A DNA stretch of 37,966 nt from Candidatus Cryptobacteroides merdipullorum (GTDB lineage Bacteria > Bacteroidota > Bacteroidia > Bacteroidales > UBA932). Made by a program: the position numbers and the translations under genes. The stretch is taken from assembly GCA_018715685.1 (NCBI GenBank), contig DVLC01000106.1:1-37966 (forward strand). The letters run 5' to 3'. Under the pieces are notes generated by a model. It saw only the letters and a list, made by a program, of their open reading frames with translations, did no database searches and had not been told where the DNA came from. Positions 30,801 through 37,966 of this stretch are shown here, piece after piece (the first letter of the stretch is position 1; every line of letters begins with the position of its first letter).

Positions 30801-31080
30801 CTCGGTTTCATGCCCCATGGACCTCTTCGTGGAGGATGCCTCGTATCTGCGCCTGAGCACGATAACCCTCGGCTATACCCTGCCCAACAAGATCACCCGC
30901 AAGGCGAAGATCGAGAACCTGAGGTTCTATGTGACGCTCAACAACGCATGGGTGTTCACGAACTACAGCGGATATGACCCCGAAGTATCCACCAGCAGCA
31001 ATGTGATGACCCAGGGTATGGACAGCTCTTCATTCCCCAAGACCAGAGGTGTGGTGGTGGGTCTCAATCTGAATTTCTAA
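27847..31080 (+). CDS. susC: SusC-like TonB-dependent outer-membrane receptor
   Basis: 1077 residues are open from an internal ATG (MSWAQDRT); the true start is probably 27777 with a one-base slip in the poly-G run. The mature protein begins with the carboxypeptidase-like N-terminal domain (TITGKVTDAGGDPVYGAVV), then a TonB-box-like AVSIGYAKVKRKDLTGS, and a plug domain with ALTGKAAGVSIVTQSGAPGS, NVNIRGGNS, PLYIVDGF and IYGAQGSNGVILITTKSG. The rest is a 22-strand barrel typical of SusC, ending in NLNF with the terminal Phe. SusC proteins import oligosaccharides in complex with SusD. susD starts 13 bases after its stop. If translation began only at 27847, the protein would lack a signal peptide and not reach the outer membrane. 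Confidence 0.93.
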   Translation: MSWAQDRTITGKVTDAGGDPVYGAVVMAQTGGSSIGEMTDENGQYSISIPADVRTLTYSLLGYEDVIENVSGRNVIDVVLHESSMYLEEAVSIGYAKVKRKDLTGSSVSVSGNELAQIPVTTAAQALTGKAAGVSIVTQSGAPGSEINVNIRGGNSITQSTSPLYIVDGFAMEDALRMVDVNDIESIDVLKDASATAIYGAQGSNGVILITTKSGKSGKTSVTYNVYGQFERLSKKLAMLGVEDYVKYQYEFAMLNSSGKIAEWANMFGGSLSDPDFYTGAYSRIHDEYAGREAIDWQDLVFGDTAFTQSHNVSVTGGNDQTRFLLSYNYNDQDGIMAKHGYTRNSVRAKINHELWKGVRLDFSTAFNSATTEGGGRMSSALRKTLLQPPTGGVRFSNDELIHQDLTDEFKKIEGQYDLDNPILENNAVDNNRYNRQFQVNAGIEFDFLKDFTWRTAGSYTWYSIREDYWNDGTTSSAESYKTDTQTGGVYPYGHRYNTEKYSWQLTNTLNYSKQIGRHSINALVGQETLFNHSQNENNVYYGFPENNFGLDNIGMGQSYSRSSGLSENAIVSFFGRVMYSYDDRYLLTVSARADGSSKFAMGHKWGFFPSASAAWRISQEEFYRDSGFGNVVNRMKLRVGYGTSGNCNVDDYIYTTAYGGGHYAVGGADVSTLVPGSTLGNPELKWETTKSLNVGLDLGFAKDRVNMSVDWYNNQSDDLIILNEIPNTTGYSNQYQNLGSIRNRGFEIVLNSINIDRGDFRWTTDFNISFNRSKVLSLYGREGKDYMYETSKDSYENWSATFLVKVGQPIGQFFGYVYDGVYTTDDFIQNPDGSYTLRPGVPYDSNRSRDQVKPGDMKFVPQTDKKDTDGNPVYMLSSDDDKAVIGNANPIFSGGLANSFSWKGFDLYIFMNFSFGNKVWNLNKVRYYGPYLGNMNAFAEMGNRFTLIDPETGKETTNLQRLAELNPNQHSKDMLWSLNSYNNYSVSCPMDLFVEDASYLRLSTITLGYTLPNKITRKAKIENLRFYVTLNNAWVFTNYSGYDPEVSTSSNVMTQGMDSSSFPKTRGVVVGLNLNF

Positions 31081-31093
31081 AATACGAGAAACA

Positions 31094-32977
31094 ATGAAAA
31101 AATATATTTTCGGTATAATCGCACTGGCTTTTGCGGTCGTTTCCTGCAACAACTTCCTTGAAATCCCGTCAGCCACCAAGTTCGACAGCGACACGGTGTT
31201 CCAGACAGAGTCGCGCGCCGAGATGGCCGTGCTCGGAGCCTACCGCGCCTGCTGGAGCGACGAACTCTGGTACCAGCTCGGAATGGGCACCGACGAGGTC
31301 TACTCCACCGAGAGCGTGACGAACTCCAAGTACCAGCTCGGCAACTACATACTCTCCGCCGCCAGAACCGGCGGCTGCTTCTCCGCCTTCTACACCGCCA
31401 TCGAATATGCCAATGTGTGCATAATGAACCTGCAGAAGATGGAGCAGACCGACAATGTGAAGAAGATGCTCGGCGAGAGCTACGCCATACGCGCCGCCGC
31501 GTATCTGAACCTGTTGCGCTACTGGGGTGACGTGCCCTACATCACGGAGCCGGTTTCCGAGCAGGAGACCTTCTATTCTTCGCGTGAGAGCCGTGACGTG
31601 ATCTACGACGGCATCATCGCCGACATGCAGACCGCGGTCGGGCTCATCCCCTGGAAGAGCGAGATTGCCGGATTCACACCGGAGCGCTACTGCAAGGAGT
31701 CCGCATACGGCCTGCTCGCCCGTATAGCCCTCTATGCGGCGGGATACTCCCTGCGCTGGGATCTTGAGACCTACGACGTCGCTTCGATGAGAATAGCGAA
31801 GCGCGACGATGCCGCGAGGGTCAAGGAACTCAACAAGATAGCCATGGACGCGTGCAAGGAGGTCATGGACAGGCCCTCGTTCTCGCTGAGCCCCGAATTC
31901 GACCGGATTTTCAGGGATCTGCTGAACGGCGCCTACAATCAGGAGTCCATGTTCGAACAGGGTTTCCAGGGAACGAATGTCAAGAGCAACCACGGCTATA
32001 CCAACGCCCTTTCCTGCCACTCCAGCTCGATGATGGGCAAGGCCTTCCCGCAGATGAGAATCAACCCCATACTCTATTTCGACTACAGTCCCGACGACCT
32101 GCGCCGCGACGTGACCATAGGCCAGTATGCGATAGACGCCGAGAGCATGATGTACGAGATGCCCTACGGCTGCTTCTATATAGGCAAGTTCCGTCCCAAC
32201 TGGAAGTCCACCATAGGCTCCGGCACTGCCGCCCGCGACGTCAATTTCCCCATGATGCGTTACGCCCACATACTGCTGATGTACGCGGAGGCCGCCAACG
32301 AGTACAACGGGGCGCCGACCCCCGAGGCGATTGACGCACTCAGGCAGGTGCGCCTGCGCGCGTTCGGAGGTGACGAGTCGAAGATCGGGGAGATACCTGC
32401 CGACCACGACGGCTTCCTTGAGGCCCTGATAGAGGAGAACAAGCTGGAGTTCGCCGGAGAGTCATGGCGGCGCACCGAACTCTGCCGCTGGGGCATACTC
32501 TACGAGACCCTGACCGAGAACAAGGCCGAGCTCCTGAAGCTCGCGGCAAGAGAGGGCAGGTATGAAAATGTCGAGAGATATCGTATATTTGTACCTCGGC
32601 AGGCCCAGTTCCAGGATCCGGAGAACAATATCCCCTATGAGGCTCTCACCCCGGCGGATTTGACGGACGGACTGAACCTGACTACCGCCGAGATAGAGGC
32701 CTATGAAGCCGAGGGCAAGGTGGTGGTGGACATGCAGGATTCCGTGTCGCCCTGTTCTCATGCCGACAACAACGAGATCATGGCTTACGGAGTCTACACG
32801 GTGGATCCCGACGGACGCAGGGTCTATGGGGGAAGCGACGGATACGCGACGGACAACGTCCGCTATGTCAATCTCTTCAGCGGCCTTCAGAAGAATCATT
32901 CGGAGATCCTGCCTCTGGCCCAGACCGTCATGGACGTGAACCTCGGACTCGAAGGCCAGCAGGTTCCTGGCTATTGA
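31094..32977 (+). CDS. susD: SusD-like glycan-binding lipoprotein
   Basis: A 627-residue lipoprotein with lipobox ending at Cys18 (AVVSC), followed by NNFLEIPSATKF, the usual SusD opening. TPR-like helices include ESYAIRAAAYLNLLRYWGDVPY, the SusD hallmark block. The C-terminal part has MMRYAHILLMYAEAANEY, IDALRQVRLRAFGG and LIEENKLEFAGESWRRTELCRWG, all conserved in the family. SusD covers the SusC barrel on the cell surface and binds glycan. Its length is at the upper end of the family, with an extra segment after about residue 500. The ligand cannot be told from sequence. Confidence 0.95.
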   Translation: MKKYIFGIIALAFAVVSCNNFLEIPSATKFDSDTVFQTESRAEMAVLGAYRACWSDELWYQLGMGTDEVYSTESVTNSKYQLGNYILSAARTGGCFSAFYTAIEYANVCIMNLQKMEQTDNVKKMLGESYAIRAAAYLNLLRYWGDVPYITEPVSEQETFYSSRESRDVIYDGIIADMQTAVGLIPWKSEIAGFTPERYCKESAYGLLARIALYAAGYSLRWDLETYDVASMRIAKRDDAARVKELNKIAMDACKEVMDRPSFSLSPEFDRIFRDLLNGAYNQESMFEQGFQGTNVKSNHGYTNALSCHSSSMMGKAFPQMRINPILYFDYSPDDLRRDVTIGQYAIDAESMMYEMPYGCFYIGKFRPNWKSTIGSGTAARDVNFPMMRYAHILLMYAEAANEYNGAPTPEAIDALRQVRLRAFGGDESKIGEIPADHDGFLEALIEENKLEFAGESWRRTELCRWGILYETLTENKAELLKLAAREGRYENVERYRIFVPRQAQFQDPENNIPYEALTPADLTDGLNLTTAEIEAYEAEGKVVVDMQDSVSPCSHADNNEIMAYGVYTVDPDGRRVYGGSDGYATDNVRYVNLFSGLQKNHSEILPLAQTVMDVNLGLEGQQVPGY

Positions 32978-33005
32978 TACGGCCGAAATCATTAACCGCT
33001 GATAT

Positions 33006-35231
33006 ATGAACAAACCGATTATCTTCATCATGTCAGTTTCTCTGCTCGCCGCGGCCTGCGGCGGGCAGGGTGAAATTGACAGACATGCCCTCGTCACGAG
33101 GAACAACCCGCATGTCACAGAGGTCAACCCCCTGCATTCGCTGAATCTCGGCAACGGAGAGTTCGCCGTGACGCTCGACGCCACCGGACTTCAGACTTTC
33201 CCCGAGTTCTATTCGAAGGGGCTTTCGCTCGGAACCTACAGCGAGTGGGGCTGGCATTCCTTCCCTAATGTCGAAGGCTATACCGAGGCCGAGACCCTGG
33301 AGGATCATCCTCTGCCGGGTCATCCGCATGGTCTGTATGCCGTCCAGAACGGCTTCGGGATGTCGGAGCGCGGAAAGGCCGCCGCTGAATGGGTGCGCGC
33401 CAACCCGCACCGTCTGCATCTGGGCAATTTCGGATTCGAGGGCATGAAACCCGAGGAAATCTCCGAGGTGGACCAGACTCTCGACATGTGGGACGGCGTG
33501 TTGGTGTCGAACTTCAAATGGAACGGCATGCCGGTTTCGGTGGAGACAGTGTGTGCCGCGGATGACGTGGTGGCCGCCAATGTGAAGGCCGCTTCTCCTC
33601 TGCCTCTTGTGCTGAGATTCCCGTATCCCACCGGAGTCCATACCGACGACGCTTCCGCATGGGACAGGAACTGGCTCCATAGCACGGAGGTGGTGAGTCA
33701 GACAGGAAGCGGAGCGATGCTGAAGCGCATCGTCGACGACACTGTCTATTATGTGGCCGTGAAGTGGACCGGAGACGCGTCTTTCGAGCAGAACGGCAGG
33801 AATGTCTTCAATCTGGTTCCCGAGGGCGGCGAATTCGAGTTCTCCGTGGCTTTCGCTCCCGAGGAGGATGCGCTTGCGGACATGGATTTCGCCGCTGCGA
33901 AGGCTTCTGCTTCCGAACTCTGGAACGGCTACTGGAACACTACCGGAGTCATTGACTTCTCGGAGTGCACCGATGAGCGCGCCCCGTTGCTCGAACGCAG
34001 GGTGGTGCTCTCGCAGTATCTGATCAGGTGTCAGGAAGCCCAGAACTTTCCGCCTGCCGAGACAGGCCTGACCTACAATTCGTGGTACGGCAAGTTCCAT
34101 CTCGAGATGGTGATGTGGCACAGCTTCCACTACGCTACATGGAACAAGCCCGAGCTTCTTGAGAAGCAGCTCGACTGGTATTTCACCGCGATGCCCGTTG
34201 CGAAGGAGATTGCCGAACGCCAGAATTTCAGAGGAGTGAGATGGATGAAGATGACCGACCCTTCCGGAAAGGAGGCTCCGTCGGATGTCGGTTCGTTCAT
34301 AATCTGGCAGCAGCCTCATCCCATCTACATGGCCGAGCTGATCTGGCGTGCTCGCCATGAGGACAGGGCCGTGCTCGAGAAATACTACGACATGGTACAG
34401 CAGACAGCCGAGTTCATGGCCGATTTCGTCAACTACGAGGAGGCGAACGACCGCTATGTGATCGAGGGCGCCTGCGCCGCCAACGAGTCCTACGACGAGA
34501 TGCACACGCTGAATCCCTCGTTCGAGCTGTCGTACTGGCATTTCGGCCTCAGCGTCGCCCAGCAGTGGCGAGAGAGGATGGGCGAGGAGCGAGTGCCGGA
34601 GTGGGATGAGATATGCGCGAAGCTCTCTCCTCTGGCCAAGAGTCCCGACGGAATCTATCTTCCTGCGGAGAAAGGGCCCGGAATCCCCGATTTCGTGAAC
34701 ATGAAGCCGGCCGAAGTCATGCCGGCGTCGGCTCCCGCCGGAGGTTATGTCAACGGACAGCGTCCCAAGGCCGTTCCCGCGCCTGCCCAGCCGCAGGAAG
34801 GGCATGACCCCTTCTATGTCAGGGCCACCTCCAGCGAGAATCTGCTCGCGTTCGGAATGCTCCCCGCATGCCGCCTGTTCGATGAGGAGGGCATGCAGCG
34901 CACGCTCGACCGCGCGGCAGAGAACTACGGATGGAAGGGCGGAAGCTGGAGCTGGAATTATCCTTCGCTGGCTATGAACGCCACGAGACTGCTGCGCACC
35001 GACGTGGCTCTGCGCGCCATCACCATGGACAATCGCAGCGAACTGCTGCTGCCGAGCGGCAACAACTACCGTTCGGAGACCCTGAGGATGTATCTTCCCG
35101 GAAACGGAGGCCTGCTGCTCGCGGTGGGCATGATGTGCGCCGGTTGGGACGGCTGCGAGGTCGAGAACCCCGGCTTCCCCAAGGACGGCACATGGAATGT
35201 GCGCTGGGAGGGGCTGACGCCGCTGCCGTAG
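33006..35231 (+). CDS. Putative (alpha/alpha)6-barrel glycoside hydrolase, lipoprotein
   Basis: A 741-residue lipoprotein with Cys18 after SLLAAA. An N-terminal beta-sandwich (about residues 25-290; NPLHSLNLGNGEFAVTLDATG) precedes a helical domain rich in Trp and acidic residues (NSWYGKFHLEMVMWHSFHYA, SFIIWQQPHPIYMAELIWR, ANESYDEMHTLNPSFELSYW). This arrangement resembles six-hairpin glycosidases of the GH65/GH95/GH15 type, and LEMVMWHS together with the Glu in CAANESYDE are candidate catalytic regions. The family number could not be fixed by eye. As the third gene of the susC-susD operon (28 bases after susD) it probably cleaves the imported glycan or trims it at the surface. Confidence 0.7.
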   Translation: MNKPIIFIMSVSLLAAACGGQGEIDRHALVTRNNPHVTEVNPLHSLNLGNGEFAVTLDATGLQTFPEFYSKGLSLGTYSEWGWHSFPNVEGYTEAETLEDHPLPGHPHGLYAVQNGFGMSERGKAAAEWVRANPHRLHLGNFGFEGMKPEEISEVDQTLDMWDGVLVSNFKWNGMPVSVETVCAADDVVAANVKAASPLPLVLRFPYPTGVHTDDASAWDRNWLHSTEVVSQTGSGAMLKRIVDDTVYYVAVKWTGDASFEQNGRNVFNLVPEGGEFEFSVAFAPEEDALADMDFAAAKASASELWNGYWNTTGVIDFSECTDERAPLLERRVVLSQYLIRCQEAQNFPPAETGLTYNSWYGKFHLEMVMWHSFHYATWNKPELLEKQLDWYFTAMPVAKEIAERQNFRGVRWMKMTDPSGKEAPSDVGSFIIWQQPHPIYMAELIWRARHEDRAVLEKYYDMVQQTAEFMADFVNYEEANDRYVIEGACAANESYDEMHTLNPSFELSYWHFGLSVAQQWRERMGEERVPEWDEICAKLSPLAKSPDGIYLPAEKGPGIPDFVNMKPAEVMPASAPAGGYVNGQRPKAVPAPAQPQEGHDPFYVRATSSENLLAFGMLPACRLFDEEGMQRTLDRAAENYGWKGGSWSWNYPSLAMNATRLLRTDVALRAITMDNRSELLLPSGNNYRSETLRMYLPGNGGLLLAVGMMCAGWDGCEVENPGFPKDGTWNVRWEGLTPLP

Positions 35232-35250
35232 AACTTCCGAACTACAGGAG

Positions 35251-35290
35251 CACCCGCCGCGCCGGATTTCGAAGTCCGCTGCGGCGGGTG
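35251..35290 (+). terminator. Terminator of the susC-susD operon
   Basis: CACCCGCCGC (35251-35260) and GCGGCGGGTG (35281-35290) pair perfectly, and the inner CGGA/TCCG extends the stem. It is followed by TTCCTTTGG. It lies 19 bases after the hydrolase stop and faces the convergent priA. Confidence 0.85.
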
Positions 35291-35345
35291 TTCCTTTGGT
35301 ATTTGCCTGCGGGCGTGTGCATTTTAATAGTGTATTTTAATCGGA

Positions 35346-37040
35346 TCAGGCCGGATCCACGTCGGGGTAGCAGCCTTCGGGCATTGTGGAGAGCAGCTCC
35401 CGTTTCTGCGCGGCGAGGTCGGGACCGCGCCTGAGGAAGTGCCTTTCCACTGTTTCTCCGCTGCCTTCGCGGCGTATGTCCACGAGTCTGCTGTATGGAG
35501 GATAGCCGAATTCCCTGCGCTCGGCAAGGAGGGATTCGGCCGTCTTGCTTCCGTCGAAGCGTTCGCGGACGCAGGTCTGTATCCAGACTTCCGGAGCCAT
35601 GCCGCACAGTGTCGCCACGAGCTGGAGCGCTCTTTCATCGCTGCGGAAGTCGTCTTTGGAGACGAGTGCGTCGGCCTGAAGCACGGCTATCATCGCCGGG
35701 TCCCCGCAGCCCTGGCGCTTGAGTTCCGTGAGGGTCGCGATTCTGATGTCCCTTCCCGGGAACAGCAGAGCGGTCTGCTCTCTCAGCTCGTCAGGCTTCT
35801 CCCAGCCGCGTATCAGCATGACCGGCCCGCCGCATTTCATGACGGCCGCCACCAGCCGCCGGGAAAAATATCCCGACATTCCGTTTTTCTTCTTCTCCTC
35901 GCCGACGTCGACTATGACGGGGATGGCTGAGGAGCCTCCGATCCGGATAATGTCGAATTTGCCTGTGATGCAGTTGCGGATGGTTTCCAAGGACGGGCAG
36001 GGGCTGCCGAGAATCACATCGGCGGAGTGCAGCTCCGCCAGCTTTATGGCGGCGTCGCGTCCGTTGTATCTCGGGGCGCTGTCGTTCTGCTTGTAGAGGC
36101 TGTCCTGCTCATTGTCGATGATTACGAGCGCGAGGCGGCTGAACGGCAGGAATATGCCGGTCTTGGTGCTGACTACGGCAATATTTTCGCCGCCTTGGAG
36201 CGCGACGGCGGTCCTGCCGCGGGCCGACGCCGTTCCGACAGTGAGCAGACGGTCGCCGAGCTTAGGCTTGAGAAAGGCTTCCAGACGATCGCAGAATGCC
36301 GACTCCGGAGTTAGTATCAACACCTGCCCTCCGCAGTCAAGGGCTTTGAGGACAGCCTCCAGATAATGGGGGCCGCGTCCTGTTCCTGCGATCACCTGCG
36401 GCTTGAGAGCCCGGCGCCGCGGGGTGCATTCCCGGTTTATGCTGTCGGGTTTCTTCTCGGCAACTGCGTCTGCCGCCGGCGGAAGGCCGGACAGTTCTCT
36501 CCGTTTCTCGGCAAGCTGCCGCTCAAGGCTGCCTTTCTGCTCTTCGAGTCTGTTCATTACGGTTTCCGAGCGGTGAGCTGCGGCCAGTTTTGCATCGACC
36601 GCCTTGAGGCGCTGTCCTATTCTTTCGACAGCGGACGTGAGCCTGTCGCGTAGACGAAGCAGCTCGGTTTCCCGTTTTGCTTTCATCCGTGCTTCCAGCT
36701 TCTTATGCCGGCGGATTTCCGTCTGTCCGGATTTTATTGCCGGCAGTGCCGCCCGGTAGACTTCGCATGGGGAGCAGAGATAATATTCCGAAAGGAATTC
36801 CCAGAATTTCATTTCTGTCTCCGACAAGTCCGGGAGTTCCGGAATCTCCGCCGTTACCGGCAGTATTCTGTCTTCGGATATGTCAGGGGCGGCATCGCTC
36901 TCCCACACGACGCCCGTATATTCGCGTCCGGCGAAAATGACTCTCACCGACTGGCCGCGCCGGAGCGGAAATTCCGAACGGTAGACGGGAATCCAGTCCA
37001 GCCGCAGAGGGACGAGAACACGGACGAAACGGCCCTCCAT
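35346..37040 (-). CDS. priA: Degenerate primosomal protein PriA, probably ATPase-dead
   Basis: A 564-residue PriA homologue, shorter than the usual 730-820. The N-terminal DNA-binding domain is kept (VRVLVPLRLDWIPVYRSEFP, GQSVRVIFAGREYTGVVW), as are SEYYLCSPCEVYRAALPA, QNDSAPRYNGRDAAIKLAELH, NADALL-like LQADALVSKDDFRSDERALQL and the C-terminal FGYPPYSRLVDI with DVDP. The helicase core is damaged. Walker A reads GTGRGPHY (36366-36389 region) without GKT, the DEEH box is DNEQ (36105-36116), and the zinc-binding cysteine cluster and the motif V/VI stretch are gone. A charged coiled coil (about residues 110-190) sits between the N-terminal and helicase parts. The reading frame is open throughout, so this looks like a retained non-helicase variant rather than a fresh pseudogene. 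Confidence 0.85.
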   Translation of the reverse strand: MEGRFVRVLVPLRLDWIPVYRSEFPLRRGQSVRVIFAGREYTGVVWESDAAPDISEDRILPVTAEIPELPDLSETEMKFWEFLSEYYLCSPCEVYRAALPAIKSGQTEIRRHKKLEARMKAKRETELLRLRDRLTSAVERIGQRLKAVDAKLAAAHRSETVMNRLEEQKGSLERQLAEKRRELSGLPPAADAVAEKKPDSINRECTPRRRALKPQVIAGTGRGPHYLEAVLKALDCGGQVLILTPESAFCDRLEAFLKPKLGDRLLTVGTASARGRTAVALQGGENIAVVSTKTGIFLPFSRLALVIIDNEQDSLYKQNDSAPRYNGRDAAIKLAELHSADVILGSPCPSLETIRNCITGKFDIIRIGGSSAIPVIVDVGEEKKKNGMSGYFSRRLVAAVMKCGGPVMLIRGWEKPDELREQTALLFPGRDIRIATLTELKRQGCGDPAMIAVLQADALVSKDDFRSDERALQLVATLCGMAPEVWIQTCVRERFDGSKTAESLLAERREFGYPPYSRLVDIRREGSGETVERHFLRRGPDLAAQKRELLSTMPEGCYPDVDPA

Positions 37041-37043
37041 GGG

Positions 37044-37562
37044 TCAGTCCGTTGAGGCTTCGGAGGCGGTGCGCGCGAACTCCATCAGGGAGTCGGGGAT
37101 GTGACAGTAGGCGCCGGGGTGCTTTTCGAGATAGTTCTGGTGCTCCTCTTCGGCGCGGTAGAAATTCTTCAGAGGCCTGACCTCCACGGCGAGAGGCTGC
37201 TTGAGCTCGCCTCTTACCCTGTCGTAGATGCTCTGTATGGCCGGAAGGTCGCGGCTGTCGGTGTACCAGATACCGGTGCGGTAGCGGGTGCCGCTGTCGT
37301 TGCCCTGGCGGTTGACGCTGACAGGGTCGATGGCCCTGAAATAGATCTGAAGTATGCGCTCAAGACCGATCTGCTCGGAATCGTACCTGACATGGACGGT
37401 TTCCGCATAACCCGTGACATCCGTGCTGACTTCGCGGTAGGTGGGGTGGAATATGTTGCCGTTGGCGTAGCCGACTTCGGTGGATACCACACCATGTATC
37501 TGTTTGAGGTACTTTTCGGCACCCCAGAAGCAGCCTGCCGCCAGGTAGATGTCCTTGATCAT
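37044..37562 (-). CDS. msrA: Peptide methionine sulfoxide reductase MsrA
   Basis: A 172-residue enzyme that reduces methionine S-sulfoxide in proteins. The catalytic cysteine lies in AAGCFWGAEKYL (residues 8-19). Other family blocks are GVVSTEVGYANG, HPTYREVSTDVTGYAETV, FRAIDPVSVNRQGNDSGTRYRTGIWY and FYRAEEEHQNYLEKHP. No signal peptide is present, so it is cytoplasmic. It ends 3 bases before the start of priA and lies 11 bases after the thioesterase gene, on the same strand. Confidence 0.95.
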   Translation of the reverse strand: MIKDIYLAAGCFWGAEKYLKQIHGVVSTEVGYANGNIFHPTYREVSTDVTGYAETVHVRYDSEQIGLERILQIYFRAIDPVSVNRQGNDSGTRYRTGIWYTDSRDLPAIQSIYDRVRGELKQPLAVEVRPLKNFYRAEEEHQNYLEKHPGAYCHIPDSLMEFARTASEASTD

Positions 37563-37573
37563 GCTTGAAATCC

Positions 37574-37966
37574 CTATTTTGAATCCGCCTTGGCCTGGAA
37601 CCTGGCGTTGTCGATTATGAATCTTTCGTGCATCCCTTCGCCTATGAGACCGCGTTCGTCGTAGGCGGCTACCTTGAACACCAGTCTTCTGCGGTCGACT
37701 TCCACGAGCTCGGTGTCGGCGTGCACCTTCATTCCGAGAGGGGTTGCTGAACAGTGGGTGACGTTCACAAGAGTTCCTACTGTGCCCTGTCCAGGTTCGA
37801 GATATGGTTCGACTGAATATACTGCGGCTTTTTCGATCAGGGCTATCATCATTGCGGTGGCGTAGACTTTCACCAGTCCGCTTCCGACGTTGGAGGCCAG
37901 CATTTCTTCAGTGACGACCGTCTCCTGATGCCCTTTTATGCCTGTCTGAATCATTTCGTGGAGCAT
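37574..37966 (-). CDS. Hotdog-fold thioesterase family protein
   Basis: 130 residues up to an ATG at the very edge of the window (37966), so a longer N-terminus cannot be excluded. A second ATG four codons in (MIQTGIKG) is also possible. The sequence fits the FlK-like hotdog thioesterases: VTEEMLASNVGSG, MMIALIEKAA (core helix), PGQGTVGTLVNVTHCSATPLG, and VFKVAAYDERGLIGEGMHERFII. Such proteins hydrolyse acyl-CoA or similar thioesters; the substrate is unknown. It likely begins an operon with msrA and priA. Confidence 0.85.
   Translation of the reverse strand: MLHEMIQTGIKGHQETVVTEEMLASNVGSGLVKVYATAMMIALIEKAAVYSVEPYLEPGQGTVGTLVNVTHCSATPLGMKVHADTELVEVDRRRLVFKVAAYDERGLIGEGMHERFIIDNARFQAKADSK

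Noticed and set aside
33033..34805. Long minus-strand ORF (590 codons) opposite the PUL hydrolase
   Set aside because: Antisense shadow of a well-supported gene; no promoter or recognisable motif.

Overview
This is a chromosomal window from a GC-rich member of the Bacteroidales. The evidence is a SusC/SusD pair, many lipoproteins with short lipoboxes, and promoters of the Bacteroidetes type (TTTG, about 19-20 bases, TAnnTTTG). Other lineage marks are type B ribosomal protein L31, a two-gene LysO exporter and MltG/GH73 wall enzymes. Gut or rumen Bacteroidales with high GC (Rikenellaceae-like or a related uncultured family) would fit, but the genus cannot be fixed from the sequence alone.

Layout. 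1-1.5 kb: the 3' end of a WYL-domain regulator, a tRNA-Leu(TAG) and a decayed DNA methyltransferase. 1.5-2.4 kb: a split LysO lysine exporter. 2.4-3.7 kb: a thioredoxin-like lipoprotein with a monothiol CxxS site. 3.8-10.8 kb (minus strand): one apparent operon, gmk-nadD-pectin methylesterase-double esterase-PL4-like rhamnogalacturonan lyase, ending in a 15-bp perfect hairpin. 10.9-19.1 kb (plus): fba-recR-mntP, corA, rpsA-rnz, then a GH73 glucosaminidase with LysM domains overlapping mltG. 19.1-20.1 kb: a gene-free region full of hairpins and repeats. 20.1-23.8 kb (minus): rpmE2, then a small membrane-anchored protein, a DPP4-like S9 peptidase and an exported protein in a tight operon. 23.9-26.4 kb (plus): a phosphohexomutase (glmM-like) and a DUF1343/NamZ-like protein, then tRNA-Glu(CTC). 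26.6-27.75 kb: a second gene-free region with a decayed transposase, a 145-bp palindromic element and 73-nt tandem repeats. 27.8-35.3 kb (plus): a polysaccharide utilization locus (susC, susD, large putative glycoside hydrolase). 35.3-38 kb (minus): a thioesterase, msrA and a degenerate priA.

How the parts fit. The minus-strand operon at 3.8-9.7 kb carries three exported lipoproteins suited to pectin (demethylesterification, ester removal, rhamnogalacturonan lyase). The PUL at 27.8-35.3 kb supplies the outer-membrane import pair and a further hydrolase; whether both act on the same glycan is not shown. Several genes serve the cell wall (GH73, MltG, phosphohexomutase, DUF1343).

Most unusual points. 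(1) A run of 10 G inside the signal-peptide region of susC puts the gene out of frame by one base; 9 G would restore a good signal peptide, so this looks like a slippage (phase-variation) switch or an assembly error. (2) An 88-bp repeat occurs three times at full length, each time carrying the promoter of the next gene (tRNA-Leu, GH73, susC), with a central palindrome whose arms covary between copies. (3) Two 145-bp MITE-like palindromes lie in the two gene-free regions. (4) PriA has lost its Walker A lysine, its DEEH box and its zinc module.
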